This document shows positions 47,363 to 60,589 of a stretch of DNA of 64,000 bases, piece by piece. The position numbers were made by a program, and so were the translations under genes. Under the pieces are notes generated by a model. That model saw nothing but the letters and a program-made list of their open reading frames with translations, had not been told where the DNA came from and did no database searches. Within the stretch, counting starts at the first letter, position 1. Each line of letters begins with the position of its first letter. Source of the DNA: Phoenix dactylifera (lineage: Eukaryota; Streptophyta; Magnoliopsida; Arecales; Arecaceae); the NCBI RefSeq assembly GCF_009389715.1, contig NC_052409.1:5073775-5137774 (forward strand), in the 5' to 3' direction.

Positions 47363-49124
47363 CAAAAATGTGAAAAATGCAAGTTTGATATTACGACAAT
47401 TAAGCATGTATGATGATATTTACAAATTCATACGAAATGCAGGAGATTATTTTTTTAGCCAGAAAACAAACACACATAAACTCGTAATTTAGTGTCTTTG
47501 CTGTTCACTTTTTTGTTATGAAAGTTCTAAATATATAAGCTGCTTTTGGTTCGAAATAGAAGACAGAAATAGTAAAAATTATATCCATGAAAATAACTAT
47601 TATTGCTATTTTTTTTTAAAAAAAAGTATCTTTTTTGAAATAACTTTGAGTACTAATTTTTTATTTGTGAAAAATAACTTTTCTTCCGGTATAGCTATGA
47701 TAGCTTTCCTTCTGGCATAACTAGTTTCTTGATTATATCTTGTTTCCCAAATATTATTTAGTAGGCATAAAGCTTATTCCAAGCCTTACACTTGTTTCAT
47801 ACTTGAATCAAATATGATTATGATAAATATATATTAATTAGTCTTAGAAGAATGCTAGCTAGATTAATCACCATACCAATACTTAGTTCATCGATGCTAT
47901 GCGAAAGTTAGCAATTGGCTGGACATATTTTGGATCTTGATCAAAACCACCAACTTCCTGACTACCATATTAGACTCATGAATAAGGCGATGAATAGATG
48001 GATGATATGTAATAATAGTCCTAATATCAATGCATATTATTTTATGCTTATCAATATATAATGGAAACACTCACTAACGTCCTTGGAAACATTCATCAAA
48101 ATATTTGATTGCAACGTCATGTAAAAAAATTGCAGGATTAGCATTGAAAGAGGAAAAGTAAAGGATAGACATCAACAATCCTAAAAAGATCCTCCTCCTC
48201 TCTCCATTTGTACATATGTCTGTGATGTCCTAAAGGATAGTGACTTCTGGATCCAGCATCCAATGGCAATCAGTTGCAACTCTCACTTGATTTTGCCATT
48301 AGCCCCCCATTCACTCCATCCTGATTTACTATATTGATCTACGGCTCGCTACCTACTAAATCAACATCAGCAACGTTAAGTGCCCCATGCAAAGCTCCTC
48401 TATCCATTTCATGATTAATAGCACCACCTTCAATTAGTTGGATCTTGCCAGCTTTCAAGCTAATATCAAGTCAAAGTTTCATCCAACCTTGGTGATTATT
48501 AAACCAAGTTTAATCTAGCTCTCATTTGCACATGTTTGGCTTGTTAATGCTCTTAGATAGAATGGTGATCTGAACAACATATCGATCCATATCCAACCAC
48601 AAACTTTCAGGCTCGCAAGTAAGATTTTTTTTTTGTTTTTGGGGGAAGTAAGAATTGATATTCAAAGACCAATCAGCTACCTGCTGCTGGATTTGAACTT
48701 TTGAAGGATTCTAACAACATTAGCATTTGGGATTTATAAAGGAAAAAAAGTAGAAGTGGTTAGTTTACCGTTGATTTTTTGTTGGAATATTGGTTGGAGA
48801 GGAATGAAAAAGTTTTGCTTGATATGTTCTTGATGTTTTGGAATCAATTGTTTTCGTCCTCAAGGGCTAGACCAGTTTGGTTTCTCATGTTCCAAAATTG
48901 ACAATTATTTTTCAAGGAGCAAGGTGTTCTTACTGTTGCTTCTTAGTTTCTCCATTCTTCCTTCCTCTTCTTTTCCTCTTACTTCTTTGGTTCCTCTCCT
49001 GGCTTTTTTGTTTGTTTATTTCTCTTGCTCTTGTCCTCCATTAGTACTCTATTTATATTTTCATCCTCCATTCTTTTGATGAAAGCAATTTGACCTGATT
49101 TATATTTTACCGGCAAACATTGAT
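47363..49124. other. Intergenic DNA upstream of the beta-galactosidase pseudogene
   Basis: AT-rich. I looked for the GH35 catalytic exons of beta-galactosidase here and found none. No other gene was recognised. Confidence 0.5.
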
Positions 49125-51893
49125 CTGTAAAAATTACGTCCAAGAAGGTTAAGTGGACGGAAGCTAAGAGTGACATGCCAGTAACATGGTACAAGGTATG
49201 AGGATATGATCTTTATCTCGTCGTAATTAATCAAGCAAATCATCAATGATTAACATAACTATTATGCAATTAATCCAAGGTATGGAGAATAAGAAAAACT
49301 TTCCTTCTGCTGAGCTCACACTATGATCAGAGCAATTGGTTATAAGCACCAATATTCTTCTATAGAGTTCAAATTGTTCAGTCTAATCATAATGCTTTGG
49401 TTATCGCATTTTGATAGCACGTATAACATCTGGAAACACTGGATTCTCCCTCTGAAAGAAGGAGCTAAGAGATTCTCATTACTATGATATACTTGATAAC
49501 AAGAGCTTCCGAGACATACTCATTGGATCTAATTCTCTCTCAGAGATACTTTGATATGCCTAGTGGAAACGATCCGGTCGCTCTAGATATGACCGGCATG
49601 GGCGAAGGACTTGCATGGGTCATTGGCAACTGCATTGGTCGTTACTGGGTGTCCTACCTCAGTCCCCTTGGAAAGCCTTCTCAGTCAGTGTAAGCACTGA
49701 ACCCATAATTTCTGATGACAAATAGTTGCATCATCTCTAATACTCCTATGTTGAAGGCATTGAATTCATATTTGCTAACATAACAAAAGACGTCAAAGAA
49801 CTGTTGGGAAGGAGTGATAGATAGATAACAAATATGAATGGAAGTCTTGTTTTATTTTCTGGAAACAGAGGAAAACAGAGGATGGATGATTTTCAGCACT
49901 CAAAACTTCATAACAAATAATGCCTCTTTATAGGCTTACAACCAATGGAAACACTAAACAACCAGATAAAAACCATAAACCAGAATACTAAGGGATAAAT
50001 CCTATCTAGAAACGAACTAGCAAAGAGGTAAGTTTCGCCTAGAAACCAACAAACAAAGAGATAAGTCTTCTGAAAACATGCTGTCAAAGTTTGAATCAGT
50101 CTCAACAAGAACATGGAAGCATGCAAAGTTTCATCATAAAATTTTTTGTCTTCGGTGTTTCAGCTACCACATCCCGCGCGCGTGGTTGAAGCCAAAGGAG
50201 AACCTTTGGGTCGTCTTTGAGGAGCATGGAAGGAAGCCAAAGGACATACTGATCGTGACTGTGAAGAGGGACAACATCTGCACCGTAGTCACCGAGTTCC
50301 ATCCTCCTGCTATATATTAAGGTCCTGTTTGGGGGAGCTATTAGTAGTAGAACTTTTGGAAATAGAGCTGTTAGAAGTAGAGCTGTTTGAAGCAGAGCGT
50401 TTATAAAAAGCTGTTTGCTGTTTGGTAACTACATTTCTAAAGTGCTGTGGTACTTTAACATGTGTTTGGTAAACAAACTGAGAAAGTACTTTTGTGTGAC
50501 AAAATGACCATAAAGGACATTACCAGTATTATATAACAGAGCATAATAAAATATAATATGTATTAATACATAAATATATGATATAGTATAATATTAATGC
50601 AATGTAATATAATATTATTATAATATAGTAATATAACATTATGTATTATAGAATAATAATTTAATATAATATTAAATTATTTAAATAACATATCAATGTA
50701 TTATGATATAATGTAATATAATATTATATTTATAGTATAATACAATAATAAATATATAAAATATTATAATTATTAGTGTAAATTAATTTTTTATCCTTCT
50801 AATAACCATTTATCTCTCTAAAAAATAGAGAGAAAGGAAGAAGAAGATTGAGATGGAAAGAGAGAAAGGAAGAGGCGGGATAAGGGTTTTGGGGGGAAAA
50901 GTGTGATTTAAATGGGGGTATTTTGGTTCAAAAAACAGCTTCCCGACAAGCTGAAAACAGCATTTTCGGAAATCTCCAAATTGGAGTTTCTCCCTAAAAG
51001 CTGTTTTCAGCTTCCCGCAAAAGCTGAAACAGCTTTTCGAAAATTTTATCAAACACCATTTTTTATCTAAAAGTACTTTTGGAGGGTCAGAAAGTGCTTT
51101 TTGGCCCTCCAAAAGCTCTCCCAAATAGGGCCTAAGTCATTTTTGAGGGAGGATAGCGAGATCAAGACCCTCGTCCAAGATGTTAAACCAAGGGCTCAGT
51201 TGAAGTGTGATGACAACAAGGTCATCCGCTCCATTGCCTTTGCTAGCTTCGGGAACCCCACAGGCGCATGTGGCAACTTCACTGTCGGAACCTGCCACTC
51301 TCCACAGACCGCAAGCATGTCGAGAAGGTGATCCTTCTACTAACAATTCAACTCACATCTATTTGAAAATATATGGCTATATAAAGTTCCTGATGAACTA
51401 TGAATGTAAACTCCGTTTAGTTATAAGCCTGCATGACCTCATTGGGAACTAGATTTCCTAAGGGAACAACAAATCTGTCATGAGAAGTTTATTCTTGTCT
51501 GCGTCAAAGCTTTGCAGTTCTTTTTTCTCTACCTTTCCGTGTGGCCTCGATAGCTTTCTACATTCACTTGATCATTCATGATCATTCCAAGAAACTTCAT
51601 AGCCATGTGAATATATAAACCAGAAACTACAATTAGTTTTTCTCAGCAAACTAATTTATAGAAGGATTTATCTGTTTCCTGCCTCGAAGAGCTGTTGCTT
51701 TTCTCTTTCTTCCTCATCTTGGCTCCACTGATATTCATTTTTCTCTACTGATCAGGCCTGCCTGGAGAAGAATTCCTGTGTGCCACCAGTGTCAGCCCAA
51801 GCCTATGGTGCAGACCCTGCTTGTCCCGGAACCACGAACACTCTTGCGGTCCAGGCTAAATGTGCTCGGCAGAAGAAGGATGACAAGGAGTGA
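49125..51893 (+). pseudogene. 5'-truncated beta-galactosidase (GH35) pseudogene, 3' exons only
   Basis: Pieces that correspond to the C-terminal third of a plant beta-galactosidase, with splice sites still visible. About 49125-49195 reads KKVKWTEAKSDMPVTWYK. 49544-49689 reads [16 protein letters not shown] and [20 protein letters not shown]. 50164 to about 50320 reads YHIPRAWLKPKENLWVVFEE and ends HPPAI. 51136-51327 holds SEIKTLVQDVKPRAQLKC and IAFASFGNPTGACGNF. 51756-51893 reads ACLEKNSC to the stop, including the SUEL lectin-type end CPGTTNTLAVQAKC. The catalytic domain is absent. A MITE sits inside the third piece. Near 51312 one base is missing from the reading frame (restoring the family reading RKHVEK needs the other frame). 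The invariant WVNGxSIGRYW is changed to [11 protein letters not shown]. It is therefore non-functional. Confidence 0.87.
50321..51132. mobile_element. MITE family A, copy 2, inserted in the beta-galactosidase exon
   Basis: The ends are GGTCCTGTTTGGGGGAGCT and, reverse complemented, GGCCCTATTTGGGAGAGCT, flanked by TAA on both sides (50318-50320 and 51133-51135). It shares arm words such as TTGCTGTTTGGTAACTA, TGCTGTGGTACTTTAACAT and the AT-rich core with the copy at 37896-38677. At 812 bp it has no transposase. The 3-bp TAA duplication supports a Harbinger/Tourist-like origin. Confidence 0.9.
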
Positions 51894-52263
51894 TTCACCA
51901 TGTCATATAGTACTTTTGTTAAGGAACCTTGTAATGAGATGAAAAACTGGAAATGATCAAAGGCGGTGGTGTAAAATTTCTTCTCGGACACTACTACAGT
52001 AATTGGTGAATGTACAAATGCTCGGTGGAAGCAAATTTTGCTTCTTTTACAGTAGAAGAGTCTCCTGATGTACTTTGTCTTACCTTTGCAATGGGTCACA
52101 AGTATTGCAATATGGCGTCCACCGACATGAATATGTTAATGAATTCACATCAATCGCATTAATTTTTCAAGTAGGGGCAACAATGAGTGTGAAATTGAAA
52201 TCGTCAAGTGCATGCAACAATGTTAAGAAATATAAAATTACTTTAAGAAGGTTTTCAGTAACT
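51894..52263. other. 3' flank of the beta-galactosidase pseudogene
   Basis: Former 3' UTR and spacer; no separate feature seen. Confidence 0.4.
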
Positions 52264-52335
52264 GGATCCGTGGCGCAATGGTAGCGCGTCTGACTCCAGA
52301 TCAGAAGGTTGCGTGTTCGATTCACGTCGGGTTCA
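52264..52335 (+). tRNA. trnW-CCA: tRNA-Trp (CCA)
   Basis: A 72-nt cloverleaf without intron. The acceptor stem is GGATCCG/CGGGTTC with two G-U pairs and discriminator A. The D-arm is GCGC-AATGGTA-GCGC. The anticodon arm is TCTGA-CTCCAGA-TCAGA with anticodon CCA at 52296-52298. The T-arm is GCGTG-TTCGATT-CACGT. A- and B-box sequences (TGGCGCAATGG and GTTCGATTC) are intact. A T4 stretch at 52353-52356 can terminate RNA polymerase III. This is the nuclear-type plant tRNA-Trp, so it should be functional. Confidence 0.96.
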
Positions 52336-52356
52336 ATTCCCAAACTCCAGACTTTT

Positions 52357-52919
52357 AAAGAAGTTTTTAAATTTCTTTTGCATTTTACTAATATTTTTTC
52401 CCCCATTGCCACTATTTCCCTCCAAAACTTTTTATAACAAAAATTTCTTGGTTTCCATCTAAATTATTTTTTTAAAAGATTTTACTAGTATTTTTGTTGC
52501 AAGGAACAAAACATGAATATAAATTTCATGCCATGAAGTGGAAGCGTTATCGTTCATTTCATTATATTACAAACCAATTTCGTGAATTAAAAATATTAGT
52601 ATATAAGCCTTTTTGAGAAGTATACTGTGAAATTTGAAGGCCCTTCTTACTAACTACTAAGCAAGCTCCTCCCAGTAAAACGAAAATGAAAAAATAAAAG
52701 GACGAACTCCATGACCAAACAATGGAAAATTTTGTAAGAGTTGGGCATCATAGCATTGGAGATCATTTCACTGGCAAAAGCCATACACAAGCTGATGACA
52801 AGCGAGGAAAGTAAGTACTTTCGTAACATGCAACCAACACACCAAAAGAAACAAGACAAACAAAAACCTATAGTGCAAATGCATATGCCTTCAAACACCC
52901 ATCAACCAGTCCATACATA
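52357..52919. other. AT-rich spacer
   Basis: No gene or bounded repeat recognised. Confidence 0.4.
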
Positions 52920-52924
52920 GCAAA

Positions 52925-53500
52925 ATTTGTTATTTCGGTACCACACTCCATATCAGTGCTATACTAGTATAGTATTGGTATGGTATAGAACGGAATTATT
53001 TTTGGCCTACTGACACCGAACCGGTACTAATACGATATGGTACGACTTGTACCGTTCGATTTGGATCGGTGCAACGTATCTTAGTATGGAGGAAAATCCT
53101 AGAGGCATGATGCGAGGACTCGTGAGAGCACGTATTTAGTCCCACGTCAGCTATTCGCTGGATCATCTTAGGTACTTGTATAGGATCAGAGAACTTAAAT
53201 ATACATTCCGGCTAGTCATTTTGGATGAGATTCTGAATTGTTACAAATAGTATTGGAGCGGATCTGATTCATAACCTATGTGGACTAGGAGATATTGCAG
53301 CATGGGTTCATTAGGGCTGAACATATGTCGATCGTGGTGCTTGTGATTTGATTTAAATAGATTGAAAATCTTATGCCGACGAAAACGTCAGGGCTTAAAC
53401 AGGGAAATTATGTGAGAACTTCTGCAGGCATATGTTTAATCCAATATTGATTGTTCGCTGGGTAGATTTTGGATACTTATATAGGATCAAAAAATTCAAA
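52925..53500. repeat. GTACCG-type repeat followed by two copies of a TTCGCTGG...TATAGGATCA unit
   Basis: 52925-53090 is full of CGGTACCA, GGTATGGTATAG, CGGTACTA and GATATGGTACGAC words, like 21820-21990 and 63565-63660. It is followed by a unit that starts near 53090 (GAGGACTCGTGAGAG, GTCCCACGTCAGCTATTCGC, ACTTGTATAGGATCAGAG). A diverged second copy lies near 53400-53495 (GTTCGCTGGGTAGATTTTGG, CTTATATAGGATCAAAA). The AGTCCCACxTCxGCT word is common in plant dispersed repeats. Confidence 0.55.
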
Positions 53501-54100
53501 TAATATCCCTTTTTCGATGAAATCACTAATATCCCTATGGAACATCTTGTTGGCTTCTTCGTTGGACACACTTGGTGAAGTAACAACCTTTTCTCCAGGC
53601 TTCTGGTTCACTGGAGTTGCCACCTCGAGCAGTTTTGCTGCCATCTGAAGCTATTCCTCCACTCTCATCACAACCTCATCCTAGTTTCTTCCTGTTTGTT
53701 GCAGGGTAGAGGATGAAGGTACTTCGCTCTGCAACCGGTATCCATGTTTTGCTGACATTTATTTCTCGAGTTCCTTTAAACAATTTCAAGACGAGAATGT
53801 AATCAAACAGGCATTGCATGAACTAGTCCATATTGCAAACCAGTTGCCATCTGATTGAAGGACCACGAATAGAATCTCGCACGACGGCCAAGAAAACAGC
53901 TACTTGAAGGAATGTGGTTATGATTCACCAAGCACATGGGGACTCAATGGATAGTGGAGCCAAGTGTTTAAAGTTGTGCTTAGTGCTGACATTTAAGACA
54001 GGCTTTGGGTATTAATAATTTTAGGTACGTACCTTATGTTAGCAATATATCACCTAAATAAATAAATCAAGCAATAACTATAATTAATAAAAAAATTTTA
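53501..54100. other. Unassigned spacer
   Basis: A minus-strand stretch near 53620-53515 reads VVTSPSVSNEEANKMF and continues a short way, but I do not recognise a family. No splice-consistent gene could be built. Confidence 0.3.
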
Positions 54101-54101
54101 A

Positions 54102-54104
<3 letters not shown>

Positions 54105-54183
<79 letters not shown>

Positions 54184-54190
54184 ATACACT
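54105..54190. repeat. (TA)n(TG)n microsatellite
   Basis: About 32 consecutive TA units ending in GTGTGTGTGTGTGTATAC. It can form a hairpin and is likely length-variable. Confidence 0.97.
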
Positions 54191-55552
54191 ATTCGACATT
54201 AAAATAAATTTATTATAGTACAAAAGAAATCTATTCTATCACAAAAGAAATTTATTCTAGCACAAAACAAATTTTTTCATTTAATAAATTTAAATCACAA
54301 AGTTGTAAATCCTACATATTTACTAATATTAAATTTAAAATAAAAGTAGAAGAAAATAGCCTGATTGAAGACAGATCGAAGCGCATAGGCGCTGTCCCAA
54401 AAAAGGGTTTGCTCCTACGTACGGATCTCCCAGCAATTCTCCTGAGAGATACGATGATCCTAAACTTCTTCTTCAGTGCGTTTCGGAAGAAGCCAAATCG
54501 AACCCGATCGAACTTGCAGATCCAGCGAAGAGCGAAATAAAAAAATAAAATAAACTTTGCTAAACAAAATTGCAAAAGTAAAAATCAGAAGTAGCTAAGA
54601 GGAGGAAAAAAATTTCTTCAAAATTTTTTCAGTATTTTTTTCTATTTTTTTGTGTGCTGAAAGGAGAAAAAACGAGGGGTAAATATAGGGTTTTGGGCAG
54701 GGCCTTTATAGTAATTTTTGCAGACGCCTCCGCGCCTTCCGTGGATGCGTTCACGATCTTCTCGCGACCAGCAAACGCTGGCACATGTCCACTTTCCGTG
54801 GACGCGGTTGGTCAGCGCCCGCGGACGCTGGCAGCAGTGTGCGTCGGTGCGCGCCCGCTAGCGCGCGCCCACATGAGTCTCAGTGGGCGCCAATAGGCAA
54901 ATACGCATGCTGTCCGAGACACCACGTGCGCATTAATTTTTTCCACACCCTATGTACCTAGAAGAGTTTGTAAGACATCAAGAGGTTGTTCTTATTCCTT
55001 TCATTGGTCTGATATTCCCATAATGCACCTAGACGACTCTTGTTCGAGGTTTATCTTGCATGATACCTTTGCCGTATTTTACACTAAGTTTATCTGCAAA
55101 TACAAATGTTCTGATAAATTTGCCCCTGAGATACCGTACGATATGTAACTCTGGTAAACACCATTGTTGAACCCTTCTAAACTATGTCAAAGGTTGATGC
55201 GACCCTTTTTTTTTGCTTTGTTTTTTGTGGGCTACTTGAACATTGGCAATTTAGGACAAAGACTTGGTTAAATTCAGCCCTCAGCGTAGCAAAATCCTTG
55301 AACATTACTATGGAATTCAGTATTAAAGGATGTTATATAGATCCAGAGGGGAAGATAGATATAAATGACAATCTACTTAGGTCTCTTGCCTCTTACTACC
55401 TAACACTCCCCATAGTCCAGAAAATAGCCACCTTCTCAATATACATAGGAGGTGCAAGAATGCATAAAAATGCATGTATGAGTTCAGATACTGTAAGAAG
55501 TTTACATGCAGAACATGTTCTAGGTAAATGCACCATATTTAAGGGTCATAAT
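54191..55552. other. Repeat-like spacer, no gene called
   Basis: 54354-54700 has the look of transposon leader DNA (CGGATCTCCCAGCAATTCTC, then a T/A tract). 54716-54900 is an island rich in GC with repeated GGACGC and GCGCCCGC words. A 124-codon frame at 55184-55558 has no recognised similarity and is not called. Confidence 0.4.
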
Positions 55553-56131
55553 TGTTGAAAAACAAATAAGGTTTTGACCTTGTCAAACTCTTGCGTCCAC
55601 ATGTTTTTAGCTCTTAAAAACGCCGTGTCATGGTTAGTTATAACCAAAGGAGTCCTAATTAGAAACGTCTTTTGGATTTTTGAAAGACTCCTGAAGTGAA
55701 ATATTGCTATCTTCTCTCCTCTAAAGGCTCTATAAAAAGAGAGCCTTTACACTAGTTTAAAGAGGATTTTGAATCAATAGTGATTCAGAGATAGAGTTGA
55801 AGAGAGAGATACAGTGGCATTGTGAGAAAATCTTCTTCATTAAGGGATCATTTCTAGAAGGATCATCTCTAGGGTAGTCATTCAGGACATCGGAATTTGA
55901 AGGGTGAAATCAAGAAGAAGACTCTACTAGCCTTCTCAGAGACGTGGAAAGGAGATCTAGATGATGATTGTGTGGTGATCGTAGGCTGTAAAACAAGCAA
56001 CATATCCTAATAATTTCAACATTTCGCTAAATAAGGTAAACACCGTGATCTTCATTTGTTTGTTGATTTACATTGGAGATCCATTAAGTCCACAAATCTG
56101 AGTATCTAACTGAGGGTTAATCCCACAAAAT
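55553..56131 (+). mobile_element. Probable solo LTR fossil (family undetermined)
   Basis: It starts TGTTGAAAAACAA and has a promoter-like GCTCTATAAAAAGAGAGCC at about 55730, followed by a leader-like segment with ACTAGTTT and AGAGAGAGAT, as in plant LTRs. Its right limit near a CACA at 56128 is uncertain. No internal retrotransposon genes flank it, so a solo LTR is the simplest reading. It looks decayed. Confidence 0.4.
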
Positions 56132-56183
56132 TCTCTGTCGAACATAGCATATATACCTGCCCAAGTGTACCTACAGACTCTAC

Positions 56184-56664
56184 GGGCTCGTTTGGTTCGC
56201 AGGAAAAGGAGGGGGGAAAGTGTGGTCAACGGGAAAGTAATGAAATGCCTCTTGTTTGGTTGGAGTTTTCAAAGGAGAGAGATGGGAAAGTTGTATTCCC
56301 ATGGGAATATGATTCCCACATTTCATGGGAAAGTCTTTCCCATGAGAAACATGGGAAAGTTACTTTCCCATGAGGTGGGAATCACTCCTTTTTTATTTTT
56401 TCCCAAAAAGACCCTTCAGCATTAAAGAAGCATTAAAGAGGCATTAAATACCTAATTTTTATTAAGGGCATAATAGGAATTATACATAACTTTCCTAGGA
56501 AAGTGGATGGTCAACCAAACATAAGCACTTTGGAAATTTGTCACTTTCCCATGGTTAACCAAACATGCCAAAAGTACTTTCCTAGGTATCCTCTTCCTAG
56601 GAATCTGATTCCCAGGAATCATATTCCTAGGAGGGAAAATACTTTCCGCGAACCAAACGAGCCC
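56184..56664. mobile_element. MITE family B, 481 bp, TAC target duplication
   Basis: Perfect 17-bp terminal inverted repeats (GGGCTCGTTTGGTTCGC and its complement) are flanked by TAC on both sides (56181-56183 and 56665-56667). The interior is built from repeated TTTCCCATG/CATGGGAAAG and CCTAGGAA words that can fold on themselves. There is no transposase. The 3-bp duplication and end sequence suggest the Harbinger group. The intact ends suggest a fairly recent insertion. Confidence 0.9.
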
Positions 56665-56667
56665 TAC

Positions 56668-58270
56668 ATGACTAACATGAAGTAATTACAACCACAGGAG
56701 TAGGCTTGTGTTGGCTTCTCCAACCTCCAATTCAAGTTGCATCCAATACTGTCAAGGATAAATGCCAAACCTTCTTAAAAGGCATGAAAGTTTAGATCTT
56801 AATCAGCCTAAGTTCCGATTCAACTGGCTTTCCCATCTCTCTCTCAGCAAGGCACCTATATAACCGAACTTGATTATGTAAGACTTTGCATGCATTTTCT
56901 TAGCTATTCCTATCACCAGCATTCTCTCGAGCATTATTCCGATGCAAAGAATAAATCATCTCCAAGTGACCAAGTTGGAAGAATTTAGCATGATTAGGAA
57001 ACATGGCAGAAATTGATCAGCCAAAAGACATTCTTCTGCATCCAACTTGTCTCTCAAATGCAAATATTTTTATGAATTTCCTGGCCTAAGAGATTGCATG
57101 GGCCACCATCCATATCTTTTTATGCCTCTTGTCTGAGAAAGTTGGAACAACCTCTTATACTCCAGATAAAATTTGCTGGAGTCCTGAGGACATCGTCATC
57201 ATTTTCTCTTTTGTGAAAAAAAAACTCACTTTTCCAAACACCACAATGTCACAACCTTTAAGGTATAACAAAAGTTGGTGCCTAAATACAACTCAGCCAT
57301 ATCAATATGATAGAAACCGGCACGAGAGGTTAAAAAGACCGTCATCTTAGAGCAAAAGGTTTGCACAATTTGGATTTTGCAAAAAAAATCCAATAAGTTT
57401 ATCCAAAATTTCGAACGAGTTGAGATAACAAGATGTGAGGATAAAAGATTGAGAGAGAGATGTGACAAAAAAAATAGCAAAACTTAAAAATATAACTAAA
57501 CTAAACTATTTAAAAATTTAATCACTCAAGAAGAAGTGGAGAATAAATAAGAATAATAAATAATAGCAAGACATGCCACTACTAATAATCATATACGGAT
57601 CATTAGTTTGTAACATGTAAAGAATTTTCTTTTAAAAAATTAATATCAAACTCTCGAAAGAGTTGTTAATCCATGTATAATTTAACGATAATTAAATAGT
57701 TCTAGGTTGATTTGTTCACGGAGAATAATATAAGATCATCCAATCAAAAAAAAAGAATAAGTCTAGTCTCTGCAACCATCTTATTTCAATAATTATTTCT
57801 ATCAGTGGGCAAAAGACAAAAATTAAGGTAAAAATGTTGTCGATCAAGAACATCACAAATTTTTTTATATAAATATAAAAAGATTGCATATTAGTCTCTA
57901 AAATCTTTAATATTTTATACTAACCCTTATAAATGAGATATTGGATAAAGGATTGCACTATTGACATTTCTTCTCATTTGATCATAACCATTTATATCTT
58001 TCATGCATTATTCCATGATTAACTACTTTATAATATACTCTTATCCTGATCATACCTAATTCTTTTCACTAGTTAATTACATGCAATAATTGTGCCCAAG
58101 TAGGTAACTGGTAAGCGACAAAAGTATGGGATTTTTCTAGGTTCAGTAATTGAAAGAAAAAAAACAAATGAGAAATGCTGTGTATAATAATAGAATTGGA
58201 CAGGAGAGAAATGATCATATTAGCTGTCACCGAGGGGGCTCAAACTCTTTCCATTTATATTCCTCTCAAT
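56668..58270. other. Intergenic DNA upstream of the ROP gene
   Basis: AT-rich. 56700-57350 may be a decayed retroelement but shows no motif I trust. The ROP promoter should lie at the right end; a weak TATA candidate (TTTATATT) is at 58253. Confidence 0.4.
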
Positions 58271-58448
58271 TTATTTCCATCTCCAGAAACCACCGGTAGA
58301 CCGCTTCAACCGCACCGGTTCTTTTCCCGGCCACACTTCCCCTCTGGCCTTCTCTCTCGCCCAAAGGTGCGTTCTCTCTCTAACCGGAAAAAATTTTCAG
58401 CGAAGAGAAAGCGAAAGAAAAAAGAGAAGAGATCTCCTCGCAGATCTC

Positions 58449-58475
58449 CGCCCCTAGGGTTAGGGTTAGGGCTTC
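58449..58475 (+). promoter_or_regulatory. Telo-box in the ROP 5' leader
   Basis: CTAGGGTTAGGGTTAGGGCTT: three TTAGGG-type units about 170 bp before the ATG, within the pyrimidine/GC-rich likely leader. This is the same kind of element as at the DHQS start. Confidence 0.6.
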
Positions 58476-58603
58476 TCCTTCTCTCCCGTTTTGGTTTTTT
58501 TTTTTTTCTGTTTTTTCTTGGATTTTGCGTTCATGGAGGTCGCGGGGAGGGCTGAGGGACGCGGGATCGTTGTTGGTCTCTCTTGGAGATTTCAGATGCG
58601 TAG

Positions 58604-60006
<1,403 letters not shown>

Positions 60007-60589
60007 GTAATGATTTTCATCATTTCTGCTTTATCTTATTGCTTCTCTTTTTTATATTTTGCATTCTTGTGTTCTGATTTTGATCAGAGAACATATTTTC
60101 GGTCTCCTATTTTTGGTATTCTGGATGTTAAAGCCTTTTACTGTATGGTTATAATTGTTTGGTGGTATTTTTTTCCTAGATTGTAATGCAAAAGTACATC
60201 CATTGTTTTATAATGCTAGGTTACTTTTGCAGTTCACATTCAATTATATAATTACATCTGTTGTGGTGTAACTTGGATGATTGTTCCCATGCCTTATTTC
60301 TTGATTGGTGTGTAACACTTTTTTGCTAGCCAAATGAAGTTAGGAAAGTCATAGGACACTCATGGTTGCAAGATTCATCAAATGGTGTGGCAGTTCTAAA
60401 CTACTGCGGTTACATTAAGAAATATTTGAGGCAAGGAGTAGGTGCTGCCCTTTTTACAGAAGAGGGGAAGGTGCAGCTATCTTTTGCTATTGAACTAGCC
60501 AAGTCATTGCTTTCTGCCAAGATTGTTTAGAGCTGGCTCTGTAACGTTGAAGGTAGGGTCTATGCAATTTACCAAGTATGCATCCTTGC

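Noticed and set aside
55184-55558. 124-codon plus-strand frame
   Set aside because: No recognisable motif, no promoter, and flanked by repeat-like DNA; likely chance or a transposon remnant.
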